Part shown: piece after piece, positions 24,371 to 33,914 of the stretch | How the letters are laid out: every line of letters starts with the position of its first letter | Position numbering within the stretch: position 1 is the stretch's first letter | Origin: JBCBGF01 sp039820585 | GTDB taxonomy: Bacteria; Pseudomonadota; Alphaproteobacteria; Rhodobacterales; Rhodobacteraceae | Direction: 5' to 3' | Length of the DNA: 64,000 nt | Assembly (NCBI GenBank): GCA_039820585.1 | Contig: JBCBPV010000002.1 | Span: 1-64,000 of the forward strand | Notes under the pieces: model-generated | Database searches by the model: none | What the model was told of the DNA's origin: nothing | Seen by the model: the letters and a program-made list of their open reading frames with translations, nothing else | Translations under genes and position numbers: made by a program

Positions 24371-25461
24371 CCCTGCACGCCTACTTCGCCAGACGGTTTC
24401 TGTATGCCTTTCTGGCCGTGTTCTTTGCCCTGGCGACGCTCTTGGGTCTGATCGACATGCTGGAACAGGTGCGCCGGTTCGACAGTGACGCGGTGACCTT
24501 TGGCGCCATTGTCACACTGACCGCGCTGAACCTGCCCGACACCGTCTATCGCACCCTGCCGCTGGTCACGATCCTGGCCACGATTGGTTTGTTCCTGGCC
24601 CTCGCCCGGTCGTCCGAGATGGTGATCGCGCGCTCCGCAGGCCGCGCGGCGCTGACGAGCGTGATCGCCCCCGCCCTGGTCGCGATGCTGATCGGGGCCG
24701 GGGCAGTTGCCGTGATGAACCCCATCGTTGCCGCCACCTCAAAGCAATACGACACGCTCGCCAACCGCTATCTGCAGACCGCGCGCAGCGTCCTGTCGGT
24801 CACGGCAGAGGGGCTATGGCTGCGCCAGGGCGGGCCCGAGGGGCAGACCGTGATCCGGGCGGCACGGGCCAACCTCGATGGAACCCAGCTGTTCGAGGCG
24901 ACCTTTACCGCCTTCGCCCCCAGCGGCCTGCCGCTGACCCGGATCGAGGCGGCAGAAGCGCAGCTGACACAAGGCGCGTGGGTTTTGAGCGACGCCAAGC
25001 TTTGGCCCTTGGGCAGCGAAAACCCAGAACTTGATGCGGCCTTACACGATACCCTGCGCGTGCCCACCGACCTGACCCGCAACCAGATCGTCGACAGCTT
25101 TGGCACCCCCTCGGCCATCGCCATCTGGGAACTGCCCGGCTTCATCGAACAGCTTGAGAAGGCGGGCTTTTCCGCCCGTCAGCACCGGGTGTGGTACCAG
25201 ATGGAACTGGCCATGCCACTGTTTCTGGGCGCTATGGTGCTGGTCGCGGCGGGTTTTACCCTGCGGCCCACGCGATTCGGGCGCACCGGGCTGATGGTGG
25301 TCTTGGCGATCACATTCGGTTTTGCACTCTATTTCATGCGCAACTTCGCGCAGATCCTGGGCGAAAACGGGCAGATCCCCGTCGCCCTCGCGGCATGGGG
25401 CCCTCCCGCCGCGGCGGTGCTCTTGCCCGTCAGCCTGCTTTTACACCTGGAAGACGGATGA
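24367..25461 (+). CDS. lptG: LPS export ABC transporter permease LptG
   Basis: 364-aa partner of LptF. N-terminal LHAYFARRFLYAFLAVFFAL, six predicted membrane helices and a periplasmic domain are visible, ending LPVSLLLHLEDG. Its ATG overlaps the lptF stop (ATGA) and its stop overlaps the lptD start the same way. The ATPase LptB and bridge LptA/LptC are not in this window. Confidence 0.95.
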   Translation: MTLHAYFARRFLYAFLAVFFALATLLGLIDMLEQVRRFDSDAVTFGAIVTLTALNLPDTVYRTLPLVTILATIGLFLALARSSEMVIARSAGRAALTSVIAPALVAMLIGAGAVAVMNPIVAATSKQYDTLANRYLQTARSVLSVTAEGLWLRQGGPEGQTVIRAARANLDGTQLFEATFTAFAPSGLPLTRIEAAEAQLTQGAWVLSDAKLWPLGSENPELDAALHDTLRVPTDLTRNQIVDSFGTPSAIAIWELPGFIEQLEKAGFSARQHRVWYQMELAMPLFLGAMVLVAAGFTLRPTRFGRTGLMVVLAITFGFALYFMRNFAQILGENGQIPVALAAWGPPAAAVLLPVSLLLHLEDG

Positions 25462-27581
25462 TCCTGCCCGTCCTCCGTCATGCCATGCTCACACTGGCGC
25501 TATGCTGTGCCGCCACCGGGCTTTGGGCGCAGGCCGCTACACTTGTGGCCGACACCGTCGAGATCCGCGCAGATGCAACGCTGGTGGCCGAGGGCAATGT
25601 CGAGGTCTTCTTCGACGGCACCCGCCTGACCGCCAGCCGCGTCACCTATGATCGCAATGGGGACCAGTTGACAATTGACGGACCACTGGTGCTCAGCGCC
25701 GGTGATGACGCGGTGATCCTGGCCGATAGCGCCGCGCTAGATACCGATCTGACCGATGGCATCCTGGAAAGCGCGCGGCTTGTCCTGGACCGCCAGCTTC
25801 AGATCGCGGCAAGCGAAATCGCACGCGCGGGCGGGCGCTTTACCCGACTGTCCAATGCTGTCGCGTCCTCCTGCGAGGTCTGCACCTCCGGCAGCCCGCC
25901 GCTGTGGGAAATCCGCGCCAGCCGCATCGTCCGCGATGAGCTGGAGCGTCAACTGTATTTCGACGACGCCCAATTGCGGATCGTCGGTGTGCCCGTGTTC
26001 TACCTGCCCCGCCTGCGCCTGCCCGACCCTTCGCTGCAACGCGCCACCGGCTTTCTCGTGCCCGAGCTTGAGCGTCGGTCGCGCCTGGGCATCGGCATCC
26101 GCGCGCCGTACTTCATCCGCCTTGGCGATCACGCCGATCTGACCTTGCGCCCCTATCTGTCGGCAGACACCACCACGCTGGAAGCCGCCTACAGGCATGA
26201 GCTGCGCACGGGCAGCCTAAGCTTCGAGGGCGCGGTGTCCCGCGATGACATCCGGCCCGGCGATACCCGCGCCTACCTGTTCGCCGAAGGTCAGTTCGAC
26301 CTGCCCCGCGCCTTCACGCTGGATTTCGACGTCGAGCTTGTGTCGGACACCGCGTACCTGCTGGACTACGGTTATTCGACCAAGGACAGGCTGGACAGCG
26401 CGCTGACCGTGGGCCGGACCCGGGATGATCAGATCGTTCAGGCGGGTATCACGTCATTCCGGTCCTTGCGCGCCTCGGACCTTGCCGTCACCGACGAGTT
26501 GCCCAACGAACTGATCGAGGCCGAACTGCGCCAACGCCTGTTCGCCAATGCCAGGTGGGGTCAGGCCTGGCTCTCATTCGGTGCGATTGGCCTGGAACGC
26601 CCGTCCAACACCGCAGGCGTCGGTCGCGATGTCAGCCGGCTCAGCGCGGCACTCGCCTGGCAGGCCGACGCAACCCTGCCCGCGGGCCTCGTAGGCCGGG
26701 CGCAGGCGCGCATTGATCTTGACCAGTACATCGTCTCTGAAGACCCCGCCTTCGATGATGCCACCCGCGTCAGCCCGGCTGCGGCCCTGGGCCTGTCCTG
26801 GCCGTTGTCGCGGACCGATGCGGACGGCGTACACCATTTGCTTGAACCGCAGGTGCAACTCGTCTGGGCCGAGACCTCGGGCGAGGCTGTGCCAAATGAA
26901 GACAGCACCACGGTTGAGTTCGACGAAGGCAACCTGTTCGCCCTGTCGCGATTTCCCGGTAGCGACGAGGTGGAAGAAGGCCTTCGCGCCAATCTGGGCG
27001 CCACATGGACACGCTATGATCCCTCAGGCTGGTCGCTGGGGCTGACAGTGGGCCGGGTCCTGCGCTTTGACACGCCCGGTCAGTTTGGCGCCGATACCGG
27101 GCTGGCGGGCAGCGCGTCGGACTGGCTGCTGGCCGCAAACTATCGGCTCAGCGACACGGTGGCGGTTCTGTCGCGCGCGCTGATCGACGACAATCTCGAG
27201 GTCAACGTCTCTGAAACACGGCTGACCTATCGCCGGAACGGGGCGACGCTTGACGGAAGCTATCTGTTTCGCGCCGCAGAACCGCTGGAAGGGCGGTTTG
27301 AGGATATTGCCGAACTGGCGCTCGACGGCCAGATCCCCATCGACGACAACTGGACTGCCAGCGCCGACTGGCGGTTTGAGGGTGATGCAGGCCGGACCAC
27401 TCAGGCCGGCATAGGCGTGAAATACGAAAACGAGTGTATCGGGGTTGACCTTTCGGTGTCGCGCCGCTTCACATCCACCACGAATGTCGAACCGGCCACA
27501 GACATCGCGCTGCGCGTGTTCCTGGCGGGTTTCGGCACTGGCGCCGATGGCCGACAGGCCCGGCGCGCATGCGGAGGATAG
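25458..27581 (+). CDS. lptD: LPS-assembly outer-membrane protein LptD
   Basis: 707 aa, shorter than the roughly 780 aa of E. coli but normal for this group. A signal peptide (RHAMLTLALCCAATGLWAQA) precedes an OstA/LptA-like N-domain (residues about 25-130) and a large C-terminal beta-barrel with alternating aromatic strands. Cys pairs are in SSCEVCTSG near the N-domain and in ENECIGVDLSVSRRF near the C-terminus, placed like the disulfides needed for LptD-LptE maturation. It inserts LPS in the outer leaflet. Confidence 0.93.
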   Translation: MILPVLRHAMLTLALCCAATGLWAQAATLVADTVEIRADATLVAEGNVEVFFDGTRLTASRVTYDRNGDQLTIDGPLVLSAGDDAVILADSAALDTDLTDGILESARLVLDRQLQIAASEIARAGGRFTRLSNAVASSCEVCTSGSPPLWEIRASRIVRDELERQLYFDDAQLRIVGVPVFYLPRLRLPDPSLQRATGFLVPELERRSRLGIGIRAPYFIRLGDHADLTLRPYLSADTTTLEAAYRHELRTGSLSFEGAVSRDDIRPGDTRAYLFAEGQFDLPRAFTLDFDVELVSDTAYLLDYGYSTKDRLDSALTVGRTRDDQIVQAGITSFRSLRASDLAVTDELPNELIEAELRQRLFANARWGQAWLSFGAIGLERPSNTAGVGRDVSRLSAALAWQADATLPAGLVGRAQARIDLDQYIVSEDPAFDDATRVSPAAALGLSWPLSRTDADGVHHLLEPQVQLVWAETSGEAVPNEDSTTVEFDEGNLFALSRFPGSDEVEEGLRANLGATWTRYDPSGWSLGLTVGRVLRFDTPGQFGADTGLAGSASDWLLAANYRLSDTVAVLSRALIDDNLEVNVSETRLTYRRNGATLDGSYLFRAAEPLEGRFEDIAELALDGQIPIDDNWTASADWRFEGDAGRTTQAGIGVKYENECIGVDLSVSRRFTSTTNVEPATDIALRVFLAGFGTGADGRQARRACGG

Positions 27582-27588
27582 GGGTTTC

Positions 27589-28794
27589 TTGACTGGTCTG
27601 ATACGTCACGTCTTGGCGGGATTGTTGGCAATCGCAGCCCTTTCGACCCCGGCGGCTGCGCAATCCCCGTTCAGCCCTGCGATCCGGGTAAACGACGCCG
27701 CAATCACCAATTTCGAGCTGACCCAGCGGGCGCGTCTGTTGTCCGTTCTGGGCGCGACGTCAGGCGTCAACCAACTGGCCCGCGACCGGCTGATCGAAGA
27801 GCGGTTGCAACAACAGGCCGCACAACAGTTGGGCATCACCGCCACCGAGGAAGAGGTGGATATGGGTCTGGCAGAGTTCACCGAACGCCTTGGCGTGTCG
27901 GTCGAGGACTTTCTCGGCCAATTGGCGCAGGCAGGCGTTGAAGAAGCCTCAATCCGCACCTTCGTTGAAACCGGGCTGATCTGGCGCGAGGTGTTGCGCA
28001 CCCGCTTTGCCGGGCGCGCACAGATCAGCGAAGATGATGTCGACCGCGCCCTTGCCCTGGCGGGCAGCACCGGCGGCGCGCGCGTTCTCTTGTCAGAGAT
28101 CGTTTTGCCCGCGCGTAACCCTCAAGAGGCCGCCGCGGCAGAAACCCGTGCCGCCCAGTTCACCCAGATCCGCGGGGCCGAGGCGTTTGCCCAGACGGCC
28201 CGCGATTTCTCTGCCTCGCCCAGCCGGGCCGATGGTGGGCGCATCGATTGGTTGCAGCTGAATGTCCTGCCGCCAGAGATCCGCAGCCAGCTGTTGACCC
28301 TGCCCCCCGGCGGCGTGACCGAACCCGTGCGCCTGCAAAACGCGGTTGCCGTGTTCCAGTTGCGCGCGCTGGAAGAGGTGCCCGCCCAGGTCCCCGATCC
28401 GCTGGCCATTGACTATGCCGAACTGCGATTGCCGGGTGCCACACGGGCCGAGGCGGCGGAAGTCGCCTCAAAGGTTGATACCTGCGACGATCTCTTCGGT
28501 GTGGCACGCACCCTACCCCAGGACCGTCTGGTGCGAGAGGTTTTGCCCGTGGCGCAAATCCCGGCGGATGTCCTGCGCGAGCTTGGGGCACTGGACCTTG
28601 ATGAAATCTCGCTCGAGCTGGTGCGTGGCGACACGCGGGTTCTGGTGATGCTCTGCGGGCGGACCAATGAAATCACCCAAGGGCTCGACCGGGGGGAATT
28701 CAGGGCGCAGCTGCGCAACCAGCGTATCGCCTCGTTCGCGGACGGGTTTCTCGCCGAATTGCTGGCTGACGCGGTGATCGTGGACTTGCGATGA
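27589..28794 (+). CDS. surA: Periplasmic chaperone/peptidyl-prolyl isomerase SurA
   Basis: 401 aa. The signal peptide RHVLAGLLAIAALSTPAAAQ is followed by the SurA N-terminal chaperone helices and one parvulin-type domain (ARDFSASPSRADGGRIDWLQ). It escorts outer-membrane proteins such as LptD, whose gene is just upstream. I prefer TTG 27589, 11 nt after GGAGG (27573-27577) and 7 nt after the lptD stop. An ATG at 27547 inside lptD would put charged residues ahead of the signal peptide. It overlaps pdxA by 4 nt. Confidence 0.9.
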   Translation: MTGLIRHVLAGLLAIAALSTPAAAQSPFSPAIRVNDAAITNFELTQRARLLSVLGATSGVNQLARDRLIEERLQQQAAQQLGITATEEEVDMGLAEFTERLGVSVEDFLGQLAQAGVEEASIRTFVETGLIWREVLRTRFAGRAQISEDDVDRALALAGSTGGARVLLSEIVLPARNPQEAAAAETRAAQFTQIRGAEAFAQTARDFSASPSRADGGRIDWLQLNVLPPEIRSQLLTLPPGGVTEPVRLQNAVAVFQLRALEEVPAQVPDPLAIDYAELRLPGATRAEAAEVASKVDTCDDLFGVARTLPQDRLVREVLPVAQIPADVLRELGALDLDEISLELVRGDTRVLVMLCGRTNEITQGLDRGEFRAQLRNQRIASFADGFLAELLADAVIVDLR

Positions 28795-29744
28795 CCGCGG
28801 CCCCCATTGCGCTAAGCTGCGGTGATCCGGCAGGCATCGGCCCCGAGATCGCAGTGGCGGCGTGGCGGGCCCTTGGGACAGACCTGCCGTTTTTCTGGAT
28901 CGGCGACCCGGCGCATTTGCCAGACGGCACGCCGGTGGCCGAGATCAGCGCACCAGCGGGTGCTGCCACAGCCGCGCAAACCGGCCTTCCCATTCTGCGC
29001 CATCCATTCGCCGCCCGCGCAACCCCTGGGCACCCCGATCCCGCGAACGCAGCCGGCGTCATCTCGGCCATTGAGAGGGGGGTCGCGCTTGTCCAACGGG
29101 GTGAGGCCAGCGCTCTTACCACAGCGCCAATCAACAAAAAGGCCCTGATCGACGGCGCCGATTTCGCCTATCCCGGCCATACCGAGTTTCTCGCCGCCCT
29201 GGCGGGGGTCGACCGGGTTGTGATGATGCTGGCCTGCGACGCCCTGCGCGTGGTGCCCGCAACCATCCACATCCCGCTCGCCCAGGTGCCCGCGGCGCTG
29301 ACATCGGCGGCTTTGGAAGACACCATCCGCATGACCCATGACGGGCTGCGCGACCGCTTTGGCATCACCGCCCCCCGGATCGCCGTCGCCGGACTGAACC
29401 CCCATGCGGGCGAAGGCGGCTTGATGGGGGTCGAAGACGGCGCGGTGATCGCGCCCGTGATCGAACGCCTTGCCGCGACGGGCATGGCGATCACCGGGCC
29501 ACACTCTGCCGACACGATGTTCCACGCCGCCGCGCGCGCCACCTACGACGTGGCAATTGCCATGTACCACGACCAGGCACTGATCCCGATCAAGACCATC
29601 GACTTCTCCGGCGGCGTGAACGTGACGCTGGGCCTGCCCTTCTTGCGCACCTCGCCCGACCATGGCACGGCCTACGATATCGCAGGCAAAGGCATCGCCG
29701 ATCCCACATCATTGATCGCCGCCTTGCGCATGGCCGCAGCATGA
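28791..29744 (+). CDS. pdxA: 4-hydroxythreonine-4-phosphate dehydrogenase
   Basis: 317-aa PdxA, which oxidises 4-phosphohydroxy-L-threonine in the DXP-dependent pyridoxal phosphate route. Signatures: SCGDPAGIGPEIAVAAW at the N-terminus, TAPINKKALIDGADFAYPGH, metal ligands His in YPGHTE and HSADTMFH, and AMYHDQALIPIKTIDF. ATG overlaps the surA stop. The surA-pdxA-rsmA order is conserved from enterobacteria to here. Confidence 0.96.
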   Translation: MTAAPIALSCGDPAGIGPEIAVAAWRALGTDLPFFWIGDPAHLPDGTPVAEISAPAGAATAAQTGLPILRHPFAARATPGHPDPANAAGVISAIERGVALVQRGEASALTTAPINKKALIDGADFAYPGHTEFLAALAGVDRVVMMLACDALRVVPATIHIPLAQVPAALTSAALEDTIRMTHDGLRDRFGITAPRIAVAGLNPHAGEGGLMGVEDGAVIAPVIERLAATGMAITGPHSADTMFHAAARATYDVAIAMYHDQALIPIKTIDFSGGVNVTLGLPFLRTSPDHGTAYDIAGKGIADPTSLIAALRMAAA

Positions 29745-29766
29745 CCGTTGCCCGTAAGTCCGTCTG

Positions 29767-30612
29767 ATGGCGGCAATCGACGCTCTGCCGCCCCTGCGCG
29801 AGGTGATTGCCACCCATGGCTTGAGCGCGCGGAAATCGCTTGGCCAGAACTTCCTGTTGGACCTGAACCTCACCGCCAAAATCGCGCGGCAGGCGGGCGA
29901 TCTGAGCGGGGCCGATGTGTTAGAGATCGGCCCCGGCCCCGGCGGCTTGACCCGGGGGCTTCTGGCCGAGGGTGCGCGGCGTGTGCTGGCGATTGAGAAA
30001 GACACCCGCTGTTTGCCGGCGCTGGCAGAGATCGCGGCGGCCTATCCCGGCCAGCTTGAGGTGGTGAACGCCGATGCCTTGGAGGTTGACGCCGCGGCCC
30101 ACCTGACCGCCCCGATCAAGATCATCGCAAATCTGCCCTACAATGTCGGCACCGAGCTATTGACCCGCTGGCTGGACGCGCCCACCTGGCCGCCGTTCTG
30201 GCAAAGCCTGACGCTGATGTTTCAGCGCGAGGTGGCCGAACGCATCGTGGCAGGCCCGGGCTCGCGCGCATATGGGCGGCTGTCGATCCTGTCGCAATGG
30301 CGCAGCACCCCGCGCATCGTCATGGATCTGCCGCCCGAGGCGTTTACGCCGCCGCCCAAAGTCCGCTCTGCCGTCGTGCATTTTGAGCGGTTGGAGGGGC
30401 CCCGCTATCCCGCCGACGCGCGCATCTTAAGCCGGGTGGTCGCCGCAGCGTTCAACCAGCGTCGCAAGATGCTGCGCGCGGGGCTGAAGGGTTTGACACC
30501 CGATATCGAGGACCGCTTGCAAAGCGTCGGCATCGCCCCGACAAGTCGGGCAGAAGAGGTCCCGCTTGAGGGGTTCTGCGCGCTCGCCCGGACATTCGAA
30601 CGCCCGACATGA
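29767..30612 (+). CDS. rsmA: 16S rRNA dimethyladenosine transferase
   Basis: 281-aa KsgA/RsmA that dimethylates A1518 and A1519 of 16S rRNA. ARKSLGQNFLLDLNL is the family opening. SAM site: VLEIGPGPGGLTRGLL. Catalytic motif: IIANLPYNVGTELL. It starts 22 nt after pdxA and overlaps the next gene by 4 nt. Confidence 0.97.
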   Translation: MAAIDALPPLREVIATHGLSARKSLGQNFLLDLNLTAKIARQAGDLSGADVLEIGPGPGGLTRGLLAEGARRVLAIEKDTRCLPALAEIAAAYPGQLEVVNADALEVDAAAHLTAPIKIIANLPYNVGTELLTRWLDAPTWPPFWQSLTLMFQREVAERIVAGPGSRAYGRLSILSQWRSTPRIVMDLPPEAFTPPPKVRSAVVHFERLEGPRYPADARILSRVVAAAFNQRRKMLRAGLKGLTPDIEDRLQSVGIAPTSRAEEVPLEGFCALARTFERPT

Positions 30613-31196
30613 CGCGACGCGTCCTGTTCATAACGCACGCGGATGTGGTGATTGACGCCGATGTGCCCGTGCCCGACTGGCCCCTGTCCGCACGGGGGCG
30701 GGACCGCCACGCCGCGCAGGCCCGCGCTTTGTCCGGGCGCCCGCCCCCGGCCGCGATCTGGTCCAGTGGTGAGCGCAAGGCCCGCGACGCCGCCGACATC
30801 CTCGGCGCGGCAACCGGCGTCACACCGCAGGTTTGGGACGCGCTCCACGAAAACGACCGATCCGCGACCGGCTTTCTACCACCAGATGAGTTTGAGCGTG
30901 TGGCCGATGCGTTCTTCGCAAGCCCCGATCAGTCGGTCCGCGGCTGGGAAACCGCCCGTGCCGCACAGGCCCGGATCGTCACCGCCGTGGATGCGTGCGT
31001 TGCAGAAACCGGTGCAGAGGGTGACATTTGGATCGTCGCCCATGGCGGCGTGGGGGCCTTGCTACTGGCCCATGTGACAGGCCAACCCATCAGCCGCACC
31101 CTCGATCAGCCCGGCCGTGGCGGTGGCAACGCGTTTGCGTTCACAACGCAGCCCGCCACGCTCCTGCATGGTTGGCGCGATATCGCTGGGCTTTAA
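30609..31196 (+). CDS. Histidine phosphatase superfamily protein with altered RHG motif
   Basis: 195 aa. The fold signature SSGERKARDAADIL, an acid residue in ALHENDRSATGF (E81) and the second catalytic His in WIVAHGGVGALLL (H145) fit the phosphoglycerate mutase-like superfamily. The first motif, normally RHG, reads ITHADV, so the nucleophile His (H10) remains but the preceding Arg is Thr and Gly is Ala. It could be a reduced-activity or altered-specificity phosphatase. Its ATG overlaps the rsmA stop, so it is the last gene of the LPS-pdxA-rsmA operon, and it ends 4 nt from the convergent DUF4167 gene. Confidence 0.82.
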   Translation: MTRRVLFITHADVVIDADVPVPDWPLSARGRDRHAAQARALSGRPPPAAIWSSGERKARDAADILGAATGVTPQVWDALHENDRSATGFLPPDEFERVADAFFASPDQSVRGWETARAAQARIVTAVDACVAETGAEGDIWIVAHGGVGALLLAHVTGQPISRTLDQPGRGGGNAFAFTTQPATLLHGWRDIAGL

Positions 31197-31200
31197 AGGC

Positions 31201-31755
31201 TTACTCTGCCGCTTCCGGCGTCTCGGGCGTATCACCACCGGTATCCGCCGCAGGTTCACTATTTCGGGGCCGACGCTGCCGACGCGGTCGCGACGGCTTG
31301 CTTTCAGGTGTTTCCACCAGCGTGCTGTCACTGTCGCCGCCGGACATCTCAACAACCTCACCCGGTCCGCTACCCGCCTCAGGCTTGTCACCATCGCCGC
31401 GGCGCTCTTGCCGATCCTGGTTTTGGTGCTGGCGCTCGGCGCGGTCGCGTTCTTGCTGTTCGCGCCGGGCCTCTTGCTCACGCTCTTGCTGTTCGCGTTT
31501 GGCGTCTTGCTCGCGCTGCGCCTCACTCAACATGCGGGTATAGTGTTCCGAGTGCTGTTGGAAATTCTCAGCAGCCACCCGGTCACCCGATAGTTGAGCA
31601 TCGCGGGCCAACTGGTTGTATTTGTCGATAATCTGCTGGGGGGTGCCACGCACCTTGCCCTCGGGCCCCGAGCTGTCAAATACCCGATTGACGATGTTGC
31701 CCATCGAACGGTTGCGGTTGTTCTTTGACCGCGAACGTGTCTTCGAAGATCTCAT
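31201..31755 (-). CDS. DUF4167 domain protein
   Basis: 184 aa. The N-terminal DUF4167 part is basic and conserved (NNRNRSMGNIVNRVFDSSGP, then EGKVRGTPQQIIDKY and the HSEHYTRML stretch). The rest is a low-complexity charged tail with Glu/Gln/Arg repeats and an acidic Pro/Thr end, likely disordered. Basic head plus long polar coil suggests nucleic acid binding, but no function is established that I know of. It lies 237 nt downstream of prmC on the same strand. Confidence 0.85.
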   Translation of the reverse strand: MRSSKTRSRSKNNRNRSMGNIVNRVFDSSGPEGKVRGTPQQIIDKYNQLARDAQLSGDRVAAENFQQHSEHYTRMLSEAQREQDAKREQQEREQEARREQQERDRAERQHQNQDRQERRGDGDKPEAGSGPGEVVEMSGGDSDSTLVETPESKPSRPRRQRRPRNSEPAADTGGDTPETPEAAE

Positions 31756-31992
31756 ATGGTTTGTGTTCCAGCCTTTGTGTGGCGTGAGCCGGGTCCTGAT
31801 TTGCTGTTACAGCTTCGGCCCTAACGACCGATCGAACCCGTATTATCTTGGCTAATGGCGAGGGGGACTTGCAGCCACGTCCCACCGCCCGCGTGCAATT
31901 CAGTAAACATGGCCTGATTACTATGACAAGTGGAATTTGCCCATTGCGTGGCAAAATACAGGGGGTTTTGCGAAAAAACGCACTGTCTGGCG

Positions 31993-32832
31993 CTAACACG
32001 CCCGTGCCGCAACGACCCGGTCCCTGCCATCTAGGTCGGGGTGAGTGGTGATGTCTTCAAGACCCACCGCATGAAATATACCCGCCACAGCCGGCCCCTG
32101 ACCGGCACCGATCTCAACCAAAAGCCGCCCGCCGGGGCGCAGGTGATGGCGCGCGTCACCCGCAATCGCGCGATAGGCCGACAATCCGTCCGCCCCATCC
32201 GTCAGCGCCATCCGCGGCTCCCACTCGCGCACATCTGGGTCCAGAGTAGCCATCTCATCCTCGGCAATGTAGGGAGGGTTCGACACGATCAGATCATAGC
32301 TGCCCCCCACATCGTCCCACCAGTCCGACACCGGCAGAATCAGCCGGTCGGCAACCCCGTGCGCGGCGGCATTGTCACCCGCAACCAGAATGCCGGTTTC
32401 CGACAGATCCGTTCCCACGCCCCGCGCCTCAGGCCGCTCGGCAAGCAACGTGACCAGGATCGCCCCCGATCCGGTGCCCAGATCCAGCACATTCGCAAAA
32501 GGCTCGGCAAGAGCCAGCTCGATCAGCGTTTCCGTCTCTGGCCGGGGGTCCAGCACATCGGGCGTCACTTTGAACCAACGCCCATAAAACCAGCGCCCGC
32601 CGATGATCTGGCTCACCGGTTGCCGCAGCGCGCGCCGCGCCACGAACGCCTCAAACGCCGTCGCCGCGTCACCATCCAGCGGATCACGCGCCCGTACCAC
32701 GAACTGCGCCGGCGACAGGCCCAGCGCGGCCATCATCAACCGCCGCGCATCGCCTGCCGCATCGGGCACACCCGCCGTGTTCAGCCGCACCGCCGCCGCG
32801 CGCACTGCCTGTTCAACGCTGGGTCGGCTCAA
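31993..32832 (-). CDS. prmC: Release factor N5-glutamine methyltransferase
   Basis: 279-aa PrmC (HemK), which methylates the Gln of the GGQ loop of release factors. SAM site: VLDLGTGSGAILVTLLAE. Catalytic motif: LIVSNPPYIAEDEMATL. Four-base overlap with prfA, its substrate's gene, as in many bacteria. Confidence 0.96.
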   Translation of the reverse strand: MSRPSVEQAVRAAAVRLNTAGVPDAAGDARRLMMAALGLSPAQFVVRARDPLDGDAATAFEAFVARRALRQPVSQIIGGRWFYGRWFKVTPDVLDPRPETETLIELALAEPFANVLDLGTGSGAILVTLLAERPEARGVGTDLSETGILVAGDNAAAHGVADRLILPVSDWWDDVGGSYDLIVSNPPYIAEDEMATLDPDVREWEPRMALTDGADGLSAYRAIAGDARHHLRPGGRLLVEIGAGQGPAVAGIFHAVGLEDITTHPDLDGRDRVVAARAC

Positions 32833-33884
32833 AGCCCGCTTTCGGCCAGCTTGGCCGCCTGATCATCGGCAATCAGCGCATCGACCACCTCATCCAGATC
32901 GCCCTGCATCACCTGGTCGAGCTTGTAGAGCGTCAGGTTGATCCGGTGATCCGTCATCCGCCCTTGCGGAAAGTTATAGGTGCGGATCCGCTCTGACCGG
33001 TCGCCGGACCCCACCTGGCTTTTGCGATCCGCCGCGCGCTCATCCTCGGCCCTCTGACGTTCCAGATCATACAGCCGCGTGCGCAGCACCTGCATCGCAA
33101 TCGCCCGGTTCTGATGCTGCGATTTCTCGGACGACGTGACGACCAGCCCCGTGGGGATATGGGTGATCCGCACCGCCGAGTCGGTGGTGTTCACATGCTG
33201 CCCCCCGGCCCCGCTGGCGCGCATCGTGTCGATCCGGATGTCGGTGCTCGGGATCTCGATATCGACCTCTTCGGCCTCGGGCAGCACCGCCACCGTCGCC
33301 GCCGAGGTATGGATACGCCCACCCGACTCCGTCGTCGGCACCCGCTGCACCCGGTGCACACCGCTTTCAAACTTCATCCGCGCAAACACCCCGTCGCCCC
33401 GGATGTTGGCAATCACTTCCTTCACACCGCCAATCTCGGTCTCGGTATACTCCACGATATCAAAGCCCCAGCCCCGCCCTTCGGCATAGCGCTGATACAT
33501 CCGCAGCAAATCACCCGCAAAAAGCGCGGCTTCCTCGCCCCCTGTGCCAGGCCGGATCTCCAGGATTGCAGGCCGGGCGTCGGCCTCATCCTTGGGCAAC
33601 AGGGCAAGGCGCAACGTCTGCTCCAACGCGGGCAGTTGGTCACGCAAACCGGGCAGCTCATCGGCGGCCAGAGCTTTCATCTCTGGGTCATCCAGCATCG
33701 CCTCGGCATCGGCAATCTCGGCCAACAGACCCCGGTAGCCTTCAATCTCGGCCACGACAGGTTTCAGGTCGGAATATTCTTTGGCCAGCGCGGCAATCTC
33801 ATCAGGCGGGGCGCCACCGGCCATCTTGGCCTCAAGAAACTGAAACCGTTCGGTGATCTGCTGAAGTCTGTCCAAGGGAACCAT
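32829..33884 (-). CDS. prfA: Peptide chain release factor 1
   Basis: 351-aa RF1 that reads UAA and UAG. The catalytic loop is RASGAGGQHVNTTDSAVR, with GGQ conserved. The stop-codon recognition region is RVQRVPTTESGGRIHTSAAT, where the E. coli PAT tripeptide reads PTT. Length and the adjacent prmC support RF1 rather than RF2. ATG 33884 lies 30 nt downstream of the DUF1499 gene. Confidence 0.96.
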   Translation of the reverse strand: MVPLDRLQQITERFQFLEAKMAGGAPPDEIAALAKEYSDLKPVVAEIEGYRGLLAEIADAEAMLDDPEMKALAADELPGLRDQLPALEQTLRLALLPKDEADARPAILEIRPGTGGEEAALFAGDLLRMYQRYAEGRGWGFDIVEYTETEIGGVKEVIANIRGDGVFARMKFESGVHRVQRVPTTESGGRIHTSAATVAVLPEAEEVDIEIPSTDIRIDTMRASGAGGQHVNTTDSAVRITHIPTGLVVTSSEKSQHQNRAIAMQVLRTRLYDLERQRAEDERAADRKSQVGSGDRSERIRTYNFPQGRMTDHRINLTLYKLDQVMQGDLDEVVDALIADDQAAKLAESGL

Positions 33885-33914
33885 GGCGTGTGGTTGCCGA
33901 TCCCACGCAAATCG

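Noticed and set aside
32829..33884. PTT in place of PAT in the RF1 recognition loop as a sign of altered stop-codon reading
   Set aside because: The first and third residues and the rest of the loop are conserved, and P-x-T variants are expected, so it is not strong enough for a finding.
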